A stretch of 64,000 bases of DNA, taken from Capitulum mitella. Lineage: Eukaryota; Arthropoda; Thecostraca; Pollicipedomorpha; Pollicipedidae. The notes beneath the pieces were generated by a model. The model did not search any database. It saw only the letters and a program-made list of their open reading frames with translations, and was not told where the DNA came from. The first letter of the stretch is position 1, and each line of letters begins with the position of its first letter. The stretch covers positions 32,701,101-32,765,100 of the forward strand of contig CP099840.1 in assembly GCA_030062745.1 (NCBI GenBank). The letters run 5' to 3'. The position numbers and the translations under genes were made by a program. This document shows positions 37,890-49,800 of this stretch, piece by piece.

Positions 37890-40800
37890 GTACGCCAAAC
37901 TGATCGAACAGCCCAGTGAGTTGGCGGTGTGCCTGCCCGTGACGAATGTTGGACGTTGGAGTGTATCTCCCAGCTTTCTGTCGGTTCTGCCGACGCAGGC
38001 CCAACATTAGTCAGTCGTCGTGCCGGTATTAATAAGACCCATAACTGGGCAAGACTGCGTCGTGCGGCTGCAGTACCTGCTTTGGTCCAACGACATAACG
38101 GAGGGAGCTAAGCGGGGTCATCAGCTGGCGCCTTCGACATCGTTTCCATGTTTTACGAGTGACGGTTTGGGTAACCCAATGTTTTCACTATTTTATATTT
38201 CTTTCAGCCACTGGAAAGTAATTGGGATGTGTTTGAATGTAAATGTAATTGACTAGGTTACTGCTTTGTCCGTGGAACGGTACGAGATGACAGTGTTGTT
38301 ATACTTGAACGTAACGTACTTGGTATTTTGCATTTTGTTTATGAAATTACGACTCTTTTTTACACTTCAACTTTGAAACTCATCAGGCAAAAACGCCGAT
38401 AAGCTTTGGAGCGAATGCTGCATTTTCTTTCTATGCAACAGCTTCCCCTGTGAGTACGGTTACGTACCCTATGCGTTTCAGCATAGTTTGTTGCTAAAGT
38501 GATCTCAATTTGCTGTGCATTGAGATCGTTACGAACAAGACGAGAAGAGAGGTTCATGGCTTGTAGTATATGAGAAAGAGTTTAATCATTATGACTGCGC
38601 TCGACGTTTCCATTTGTCTCATGGATACCCTGGAACAAAGGCCTTTGCGTCCTTTATTTTCTTCCCTGCAGTTTGCCATTTCACCGGAGGCACATGTGTG
38701 CCTCCCGGCTTCACCATTTGCATGGCTGCTGTGACTGTCGTCTTTGCTGTGTTGTGCTGTGTTGTGTCAACTGCATCGAAACCCTCTAATGGCATCACTC
38801 TGCTCTTTGATGTCAGTCCTCTCTCCCTCCCCTTCTCTATCTCTCTCTTTCTCTCTCTCTCTCTGTCTCCCTCTTTCTATCTCTGTCTTCCCTCTCTCTT
38901 TTTCTCTCTTTTTCTTTTTCTGACGGACGATGACATCCACAGCACCAAGCGCCAGTCCGAGCAACGACAGCTGGGATATCCAGACGCCGACCGATAACTG
39001 GGACTTGTACACGTCTTACCGCAACTGGGATCGACACGCCTCGCATTCCGACGAAGAACAGTCGAACAAGAGTGGCGTGAGCTCGCAGGAGAAGAAGAAC
39101 AAGAACACGACGTCGAAATGTCAGAATGGCGATGTTAACGACAACGGCGACTGTTATTACGATAATGACGCTGACTATTATGACTATGACAACAAAGCAG
39201 ACAAGAAACGAAGAAATGGAAGGAAAAAGGGGAGAAAAGAAAAGAAGAAGAGTAAGAAGAAGAGAAAGAAGAAGAAGAAGAGGAAGGGGAGGAGAAGGAA
39301 GAAAAAGAACAAGAAGAAGAAGAAGAAGGAGAAGAAGAGGGACAAGTGGGAGGAGTCGGTGGAATATGACCTGGACCCGGGAGAACACTTCAGTGAGTGA
39401 ACGTTGGAGGTGAGCCGCGGTCATGCTTCAGACGCTGTGGAAAGGTAGGTCCTATCGTGATGGCACCAAGGAGGCCATCTATCATGGCCATTGGGGAGCC
39501 CACGACCTGATCATGGCCGACAAGTTTTTGTTTGACTTTTGGTTATGATCGCTAACGGTTGTGTTTACTTATGTAAGAGTCCATCAGAATACCAAATGAC
39601 GACTCGTCTAAAGGCCATCTGCGGTAAAATTCTCAAAAAGCTGTCTGGGAAAGCGATGAGTCTGCAACCTTTCCATTCTCCGATTTAACCTTCTTTGAAA
39701 GGCTCTTAAAGGCGCATTTGTTTTAGACGTGTTTTTCGCTGTTGGTGATTGAACCAGTGGAGACGTTCCACCGGTCCTGGTGGGTCACGGACGCCTCGCT
39801 CCGTCGGGCGCCGCCTGTCTGACCCGTCCTCCGTTCTCAGCGTGGTTCTGCACGGACGGCGAGGCCGGCCTGTCGCCGTTGGTCCGGCAGCATGACACGG
39901 TGGAGCGCTGCTGGGCCGAGGCCCTCCGCCGCAGGGCCCACTACCTCGCCGTCGGCCCGACCGGCTGCCGGGTCGGCAAGCGAGTCGACAGGCTGCGGGC
40001 CGTGCCGTGCTCCAACACCAGCCGGCACGTGATCAACGTCCAGTTCTTCCAGCGCGACCTGATCCGGCTGAACCCAGGTCAGGCGGCGAAACGGCCGGTC
40101 AGGGGGTACCGACGTCAGGCCGAGACCAGGCTGGTCAGGGTTACCCAGGTCAGGCTGGGAGGAGGACGGTCAAGATGACCCAGGCCAGGCTGTCGACCAC
40201 CGCCGAGATTGGGCCAATAATTCCCGTGACGAGCTCATCCACCGACAGACTAGTAACTAGAAGCGCGGTTGAGAAAGGATCGGTGAGAGTTCCGGCCAAT
40301 TAACGGCGGTAGATCAGAGGCACATTCAGTGTCCCGGAGGGCAGCACGGCACTGAAAGAGAATCGTTCAGTGCCGTGCCGCCCACCACAATGGTTTCCAA
40401 CGTCGAACATCTGGGCCGGCGATTCCGAACGACACGGCCAGCTGCGGGCCCGTCTGACGCTGCGTCGCGCGCCGGCAGACTATCGGTACTGGATTTCGGG
40501 CAAGCCAGCGTCCGGAGTCGTCTGGGACACGGTCTCCGGCGCCAGGAACGTGTCGTCGGCCCTGGCCGCCTGCTCGAGCCTGTGCTCCGCCTACGGCCAG
40601 GACTTCGCCAGGGTCGACCAGTGAGTAGGCGGCGATCGTTACCTGGTCTGCCTGTCAGGACCACTCAGGCAGCCTCGACCGTCAACAGTAGCCGTCGAGC
40701 TGGGTTAGCAATGTCGAGTCCCCACACCGACGCCAGAGCACGTTGCTGACGCTACTGTTCCCATTGCTTGGGGTTGAGCAGTTTCCTTCGGACATCCAGC

Positions 40801-43800
40801 CTTCTGTTTGTCATTTGGCCCCTGATTCTACCACCTGTGTGGGACAAGAGTTTCCTGCACTATGCCGACATGTAGATTCATGAGAATACCTCCCCCAACC
40901 ATCCATCCCCGCGTGGAAGTTTCGGAGCCGAGTCTGCACGGGCCCTCGTTTCACGTCTGACTCGGCCTCAGCCTGGGCTGCCGCTGCGGCCGCGCCGCCG
41001 GCGGTAAGGTGCAGATCCGGCACGAGGAACTGCGCTGGACGGCCGGCCGCCCCGCCGCCGTGCAGCCCGGCTTCACGGTGAAGCTGCGCGCCGGAAACGT
41101 CACTGGCTGGATGTGCACCGCGGCGCCGTCCGACTTCGTGGCCTTCACCGGCGCGCAGACCATGCAGGAGGCGCTGGAGGCCTGCCAGCGGCGCCGTTTC
41201 CAGTTCCTGGCCGCCGGCGAGTGAGTGGCCCGTCCGGACAGAGAGCGAAAACAGGGGGTGGTGGCGGCAAAGAGGACTTTGCGTCAGCTATGTCACGGAT
41301 TATAAAGCGCCGTAAAATTTGACTCCCACGTGGAGACTTGTTGATGAGACCACCAAAGCCGATCACACATGAAACATTTGTTGGTGAGACCACCCAGGCT
41401 TATCACAGAAGAAACGTTTTTCCTTCAACCGGGGTTAAAAAAAGTAAGGATGGTGCATAACGCAATAATGTGCTTCAATATGCCAACAAATGTAGTGGAA
41501 TAACCAGACAGCATATCAAACAAAAAAGATAACCCCAGTGGTGTCGAAAGATGCGTTACAGAAAACGCTCTCCCGTTTCGTTCAGGGACGGCTTCTTCTG
41601 CGGGAACAACACGGCCAACCTGGAAAGGTTCTCCATCTCGCAGTGCGAGATGCGGCTGTCCAAGCGGCGCTCCTACTCCGTCATCAGCATCAACGAGATC
41701 GAACGGCAGATCACACACGTCGAGGAGAGCGTGCGAGGTGACGACGCACGACGCGTCAAAGATGTCCAGCACGTTGATCCCTCTTTTATCATTTTTTGTG
41801 TCACTTATCCTTTTTCATTAATAAATTTGGCCCCATTGCTTTGCTAGGGTGTTTTGGAATCAGAGCTCGCGCTAGGCACTGTTTGTTCCACGGACTCTGA
41901 GCCCTGTAGCCGACTGGCGCACGCTGGACTGATACTTGAATCACCAGGATCGCCGGCATCACCGTGCGGCCGCCTGTCGACCCGCTGACGCCGCTCGCCG
42001 TCCGGCCTCAGAGTACATCTTCTGGTGGGTCTCCGAGAAGCCGTCGGCGGTGTTCTGGACCACCCTGGCCGACGTCTCGTCTCTCGAGCAGTGCGTGCTC
42101 CAGTGTGAGAGGCGCTTCATCTGCATCGGCGCGTGAGTGCTGTCGCCGGAAGCGGCGAGCCGGCAAGGGATCAGCCGGGACCGGCAGGGGCCGGTCAAGA
42201 GTCGGCAGGGGTCGGCGGGGGCCGGCAGGGGTCGGTCGGAGTTGGCAGGGGTCAGCCGTGACCGGCGGGGGCCGGCAGGGGTCGGTCGGGGTCGACAGGA
42301 ATCAGCGGGAGCCGGCAGGGGTCGGTCAGAGTTGGCAGGGGTCAGCCGTGACCGGCGGGGGCCGGCAGGGGTCGGTCGGGGTCGACAGGAATCAGCGGGA
42401 GCCGGCAGGGGTCGGTCAGAGTTGGCAGGGGTCAGCCGTGACCGGCGGGGGTCGGCAGGGGTCGGTCGGGGTCGACAGGGGTCGGCAGAGGTCGGTCGGT
42501 CGACGCCACGGTCTGTGGCTTGGTCCGCCTGTGGCCACACTTGTCTTGACCACGTAAGAGGGCGGGCCGGGCGGTTCAATCGATTGACCTTATCAGGCGG
42601 TTTAAGAATACTGGGGGCTATGGTAAATGACGTATTCGTAAAAAACGGGTCAGAGTTCTTCAGTGGAGGCGCCCCTAAAGGTCATTTAAAGTTCAAACAT
42701 GCATAAAAGGGCTTCATTCACGGATGCCGCCCACCTGAACGCCCAGATCCCGGACGGGATAGGGTCAGAGCAGACGGCTGTGAGTTGACTCGCGGTTTTG
42801 AGACGGCTGAAACGGGCTCACATTTACGTCACATTTACGTCACCTGAGTTTCTCCTGGAATACGCACCCGACTTTTTTGCAGCTAAAACAAGCTGATAAT
42901 TAGCAGAGAGCAGCATTACATCCTGTTGAAACGTTTTCGCGCTTCGTCCGTATCACTGGCACCATGTGTGTGAGACAATCTCGGAGCCGCTGAGTCACGC
43001 GAGACGGAGGGGTGACGGACCGCGCGGCCGACAGGGACGGCTGCTCGTGCGGCAGCCTGGGCAAGCACAGCACCGAGCTGCAGGTGCAAGAGTGGGTCAA
43101 GACCCAGCCCAGGAAGGAAATCGGCTCCACGCAGGGCTTCCTCATGCTGGACAAGAAGGGCAACGCCAACGGTCAGAGACTGTTCGATCGTAGTCCTCTG
43201 ACCTTGTTTCAGTGTGGGCACTTGAACCCACAAGGGGAATCACAAAAACTGTGTGGGTCTGTTATGAATATCTTCCAAAAGATTTGAAAGTTTCGGCGAT
43301 CCATGAGTGAAACGAGGTAAGCCCACGTAGGTCTGTATTTCATTCAAATGAAATATTTCCGTTCCCAGCACGGTATACGTGGCTTCCATGTAATGCCAAG
43401 AAAGACATTTGCCGACGTTCACATCAAGCACCGATGGCATCACTCCTTTCACAATGCTAACGACTGTTTCCTTCACCAGCATCACGTCATGCACCGATCC
43501 ATCGAGAGCCCCTCTAAAAGGACGGGCACGGGCGTATACCTGAGTGCTGTACCCACTTTGCCTCAGGCGTATGCCCAGTATACTCCAGCAGCCCTCATAC
43601 CTGAGTGGTACCCCCTCCCCGCCCTGGCCGTGCCCCTGACACCGTAAAAGCGCCCCCCCCCCCCCACCTCCTGCCCGTGCCCCTGGCACCTGAGCGGTGC
43701 GTCTTCCCGCGCTGCCGGCGCCCCTCACGTCAGAAATATGCGCCCCCAGTGCCAGAGGGCTGGACGTGCACCACCGAGCCGACCCAGTGGAGGAAGACCG

Positions 43801-46800
43801 GCGACCAGCTGTTCCAGCGGTGCCTGGCGTCCTGCAGCGCCGCCAAATCCAAATTCGTGGCCTTCGGGAAGTGAGTCGAGGCGCCGAGAGTGCCTGAGAA
43901 CATGTGCAGACCGAACTCCGGAGTTCTGACCGTCCTGCCGCTCCGACCGACAGCGACCCCTGAAACGGAGGACACAGCGCCCTCAGCGATCGCTGGCGTG
44001 GGGACCAGATGGAGTGTCCCTGACATCAGCACTGTCTTAGCGTCTTTCGAATCATTCAGATGCGATCAGTCTAATCAGTTCGCTGGCGCCCATTAGACAA
44101 AGAAGTGCCAACACGAGCTCTGGACGCGTGGATCAAAACTTTTTAGCAACCAAGATCTGCTCCATGCGCTTAGCTTAACTTTCTGAGTATAGTGTGGCAT
44201 TTTCAGAGAACTTAAGTCATTCATTCATGTTATGACGAGGAGCACGGAAATACCTCCCAATGCAAAGAATGTGTCGTCGAGATGTTACAAGAGATGACTG
44301 AACCCAGCCGCATGGGTCAGATAGCACCCCTGCCAAACTGTCTGACCGTCTGACGCCTCCCGTCTGTGACACGGGTCAGGCAGCACCCCTCCCAGACCGT
44401 CTGACGCCCCCCGTCTGTGACACGGGTCAGGCAGCACCCCTCCCAGACCGTCTGACGCCCCCCGTCTGTGACACGGGTCAGGCAGCAATCCCCCCAGACC
44501 GTCTGACGCCCCCCTCTGTGACACGGGTCAGGCTGCAATTCCCCAGACCGTCTGACGCCCCCCGTCTGTGACACGGGTCAGGCAGCACCCCTCCCAGACT
44601 GTCTGACGCCCCCTGTCTGTGACACGGGTCAGGCAGCACCCCTCCCAGACCGTCTGACGCCCCCCTCTGTGACACGGGTCAGGCTGCAATTCCCCAGACC
44701 GTCTGACGCCCCCTGTCTGTGACACGGGTCAGGCAGCACCCCTCCCAGACCGTCTGACGCCCCCCGTCTGTGACACGAGTCAGGCAGCAATCCCCAGACC
44801 GTCTGACGCCCCCTGTCTGTGACACGGGTCAGGCAGCACCCCTCCCGGACCGTCTGACGCCCCCTGTCTGTGACACGGGTCAGGCAGCACCCCTCCCAGA
44901 CCGTCTGACGCCCCCCGTCTGTGACACGGGTCAGGCAGCAATCCCCAGACCGTCTGACGCCCCCTGTCTGTGACACGGGTCAGGCAGCACCCCTCCCGGA
45001 CCGTCTGACGCCCCCTGTCTGTGACACGGGTCAGGCAGCACCCCTCCCAGACCGTCTGACGCCCCCCGTCTGTGACACACGGACCGCCTGTTGCGCAGGG
45101 GCGGCTGCCGCTGCGGAGACTCCGGAGCCGGGTTCCGTCACCTGGCGCTGCCCCACTGCCAGAACCCGCAGGCGGCGCCCGTCCAGCCCTACTCGGTCCT
45201 GTTCGTCGACGTCTGGACAAACAACTACCACAACTACACCACGAAAGGTGAGGGCGACGTGCCACCGATTACACTCACTACACAAACGTAGGCTGGCCGT
45301 TCTCTTCCTTCTTGGCCGTCGCACAAGAGACGGTGACCCAGTGCCGAGCCACAGCAGGTCAATCGGCGATCACGGGAAGCGGCGCGCGAAGCCGAAATCG
45401 GCAACCTGAGAAAAAAACAACACGTATCGTAACAAAGTTATGAATAATATCGTCAGTACCATAGACGTTCCTGATTGGGATCTTTGCATGATGCACGACG
45501 TACAGACATCGTGCATCGTGCAATATCGTGCACGGCCACAGTCTGCCTCTCTTAAAAATCACACTCCTGCGACAGAAACAGGGTGGACCTACAAATACGC
45601 AGCACACGTACTTCCGCCACACTGACAACCAGTCCCGCGAATTCAAAAGCACATGCAAGGCGGACACAGTGTACGACATCCGGACCACTGCTGTCACTCA
45701 CTTCCTGCCCACCGTCTGGCTGCTGAGCTCTCGTTCTCTTGGCCCGGTCGGTGCGGACAGCAGGCCGCCCTCCGGCCAGCGGCGGCTTCACCTCCGCCGG
45801 CCTCTGCTCGTCCTCCGCCGGCTCCCCAGCCGCGCGGCAGGCGCCCTGACCGACCCGCCGCCGCCCGCAGCCGGGTCCCGGGCGTTCTGGGTGGCGCAGA
45901 AGCCGGCCGGCGTGCGGTGGCGGGCGGCGCCCGGCCGCACCATGCTGGACGACTGCGTCTCCGCCTGCCGGGACCGCGCCGGCGTCAAGCTCGTGCTCGT
46001 CGGAGTGTGAGTGGAGCCGCGCTGGTGACGGCTGGTGCCGGCATGGTGGCGGACTGGTGTTGTGTGGGATAGTAACAGGCTGGTGTTGGCTGGTGTGGGA
46101 GTGACGATGGGCTGATGTTGGCTGGTGTGGGGATGGTGACAAGCTTGTGTTGGCTGGTGTGGGCATCGCGATAAGCTGGGGTTGCCGGGTGTGGTAGTGA
46201 TGACATATTTGTGTGGTCTGCCGCAGTAACTTGTCTTGGCTGGTGAAACAGGTAGTGAAAAGCTAGTGTTGAAGGAGGTAAGAATGGTGACTCGCTCTGG
46301 ATTATATCTGACGAATAACGCAGTGGTGTTCGTCTGGGAAAGCGGTAGTATGAAGCAAGCAAAATTTCAGTTATTGTTGGCAGAAATGCCGAGGCAATCT
46401 GTTTATGGTACACGCGCATGTCAGCGTGACGTAAGCAGGCGTCTGTGCAGAAGTATCCAATGTGCGGGAGGAAAGCTGTTCATAAAGATGAACTTACGAA
46501 TAGTGAGATAGCTGTACTATTTCAAGGCACGTTCTACGGCATCGATCAATGATAGGTTGGGAGCAAACAGCAAAGGCTATTTGTGATGCAGCCTTCCAAC
46601 TTTTAAACGCGTGACACATCTGAAGTCAAAGCAACACACCAAATGCATCCCAAAAAATACGAGTTCGAAAAATCGGAGAAACTGTAGAAGGCAACGGCCA
46701 GGGCACCCAGGGACCAATCGACCGTCAAACAGACAACACCAACAGTAAACGGGATGACGGCAACTGACAGGGTTTCAGGCCAACAGACAGGTCTATATCT

Positions 46801-49800
46801 AGCCACGCACAGACAACACAGCCACCACAACCACAACCACCATGGTCCACGGACATGGCCACAGCCGCCGCGGACCACGGACATGGCCACAGACACCACA
46901 GACCACGGACATGGGTACAGCCGCCACGGACCATAGACGTGTCCACAGACACCACAGACTACGGACATTGTGCTCACAAGTTACTCTCTTACCCATTACT
47001 CTCTGCATAGTCCGTTGAGGTTGCCTCTTTCAAACGCCACCCCCCCCACCCCCACCGTGGCCGAGTCGTATAAGAGCTCCCATCAAGAAGTTTAGCCAGC
47101 GGTGTGGAATATTCGTTTCCATCGATTAGATGCTAGCGACATCTTTACTTAACTGCGCGACAGCGCCGTGACCGAACTGCTCATTTTCGGGATGCGTCTA
47201 CACTGCTTCCACCGCGACACATTGCCTCCCATTCGTTTAGCAGTAGAGTGCGATAGGACTGAATGACCACAGACGTGTCCGTTACACCCTGGGCGGGGTC
47301 ACCAGGCGGCCCGCGGCGCCAGCTCGTCAGCACTGAGAGGTCTGATCGGCAGCCCCCTGTCGCCAGGGACGGCTGCGAGTGCGGCTTCACCACCCGCGGC
47401 GGCTTCACCAGCGAGCTGGCCTGGAGCGTCCGGTCAAAGGACGGGCCGGCGCGCGGCTTCCTGCTCGTCCAGATGGACACCGTCTCCAAAGGTCAGTGAT
47501 GTTCTCTGTTCACGCGCGTGTCATAACGAACGGTCAGATGTACATGACCAACTGTGCCCGCTGATTCTACGTCCTTTAGTCCAGATGAGTGTTAGTGCCA
47601 TGGGCCAATGACATTCCTGTTAGAAGGCAAAGCGGACTAACGCTCTCCGGCCACAAAAAGGCGTTTTTTTTTCAGAATCCCACGGAGCCTTGAGTTTTCC
47701 ACAACACAAGGGGTTCACGTAGTATGCGAGAACGTTTTCATTTTCTTTAACCAGAATCATGGCACTGACCTACAGGTTGCACCAATACGTTTTCTACCGA
47801 AACAGTTAATCGCTAGTTCAAAAACAAAATGGTCCCCAGCAAGACCACAACACCATGCGAAAATTTGAAGGGGTCCGCACCATTTCAGACATACCCCGGA
47901 ATGAAGTGAACATTACAAGGCACTGCCAAATGACGACAGCCAGAGCTTGTAAATTCTCGCCGCCAAATGAAGACAGCCGAAGCTCGTAAATTCTCGCCAT
48001 GCCTTCGCAGGTTACAAAGCTCCGGTGTTCAGCTGGGTGACCAAACGGAACAACACCCACAGGAAGGAGAACAAGGTGAAGGCGGTGCCCACCTGGATCC
48101 GGGGTAGGTTTAGCATTAGCGGCAGTTAGCCCAAAGCAAACATTTCGCCTGGATATGAAGTGCATCCCATTTGTCTTAATGTATTCAACCAAATTCCTGG
48201 CAAGGAAGGTTACCAGCAGCAGCTGATGACAGCAGGTGCTGATAAAAGCAGATGTGGGAACGTCGAAAAGTGTGCGGGAAGGGTGAAGCGGGACAGCAAA
48301 TGTTGAGACGATTTCGCCTCTGCAGTGCCTTGTGTGAAACACACGGGATGTTAGTTTCGCCGAATATCGGTAGTTGAAGTCAAGAGCTGCAGAAAAACGT
48401 GAGGCCGTGGCCCCAGCCCTTCAATACGCAGCAGTCCCCGTCGTGGGTTGAACTGGTTACGGGAGATCTGTCGAAACGGCGGCCAGGCCCGCAGCCCAGC
48501 GTCCTTCATCGCAGCCAAGCTGTGGTGCTCTTTACAAGGGCACAAAGAGGAATGTAAGTTAAAGGTAAGGTTTCCAATGAGGCATTAGGACTTACTGAAG
48601 ACTGAAAGCATCAACTGTACGCGAAGTCGGTTGGACAGCACGCATTATCACGCTGACGAGTGTTTACTTGCGAAGCTGAGTCAAATGACTGCTGGTTCAG
48701 TGAAATCAGAGACCATCAGTCTTTTCAGACCAGTTGAGTCTTTTCAGACCAGCTGCCACTTCTGGAACTTTTATGGGCCGTGACATTATCACCCTCTGCC
48801 ATCCAGCTTCCACTAAAACGCCAAATGGCCTGCAATCGCTTCGTCGCATCGCTCTCTCGGCATAAACACAACACGCCACCGTCCCGCACAGGCCGGTGAC
48901 CACTGCCGAGCCGGCAGTCAGTGACAGCTACTGCTATGATGTCTGCTGCAATGCCGCCATAAACCAGTAGCCGCCACGTCTCTGGCGCCCGTCTGCGCGA
49001 GCCTGTATAACCCGAGGCCGTCTCCGGCAGTGAACATCTCTGGCGCCGTCGGCGAGCCTGCATAACTCGCGGCCGTCTCCGGCAGTGAACATCGCGGAGG
49101 CGCGGCGCCGCCAGCTGCGGCGCTCCTCCAGACTGAGCCGCGAGGAGACCGAGTCGGAGAGCGTGCACCGGACGTCGGGCGGCGGCCAGCGCGGCCTGGT
49201 GCAGCAGCGGCGGCGCGCCGTCACCGAGACCCGGGCCAACGCCACGCAGGCCGGCCGCGCCCTGGCCAGGAACGCCACCGGTGAGCGCCGCGCAGGCCGC
49301 GGCCGGGTACGAGAGTCGGACTGCCGCCGTGCCGCGGTCAGAGCGCACCCTCTGGCTGCGGTCACCTCTGTCGCAGTCCCGACACGGCCCTGAGCTCGCC
49401 GCCGTTCCCCAGGCGCCACCGGAGAGAAGGAGGAGGCCAAGGTGTCGCGCACGACCGAGAAGGTGGGGCGCATGAACCGGCAGCGCAACACACTCCGAGA
49501 GAGCGAGAAAAACTACGTATCAGGTACTCCAGTCGGCCGAGAGGCTCTCCGGAACATTCACGTGCCATTCAGCCGTGAAATGGCACTACTAGGTGTTGCA
49601 CTTAATCAGGGTCAACACATTCCTAAATGTTCAACAAGACGTCGATCAATGGCCATCGTACTACAGCCAAGCCTCAAACCTGTAAATATCTCGATAAACT
49701 CGTACTCCTTGTCTATCAGCCCGGAGAGAATTTAATTCACTGCTTGGACTCGAACACTCCAGCAGAAAGTGCGGTGCGACGGCAAACCGATCCCGTAATG

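Noticed and set aside
36675..37898. 407-codon minus-strand frame antisense to the lysine-rich exon (Ser/Phe/Leu-rich)
   Set aside because: The purine-rich coding strand leaves pyrimidine-rich antisense codons, which cannot form stops; all three antisense frames are open. Splice sites, phase and the K2 paralogue support the plus strand.
48725..49491. Minus-strand frames of 185-207 codons
   Set aside because: They overlap the plus-strand exons at 49086 and 49413 in GC-rich DNA and show no domain.
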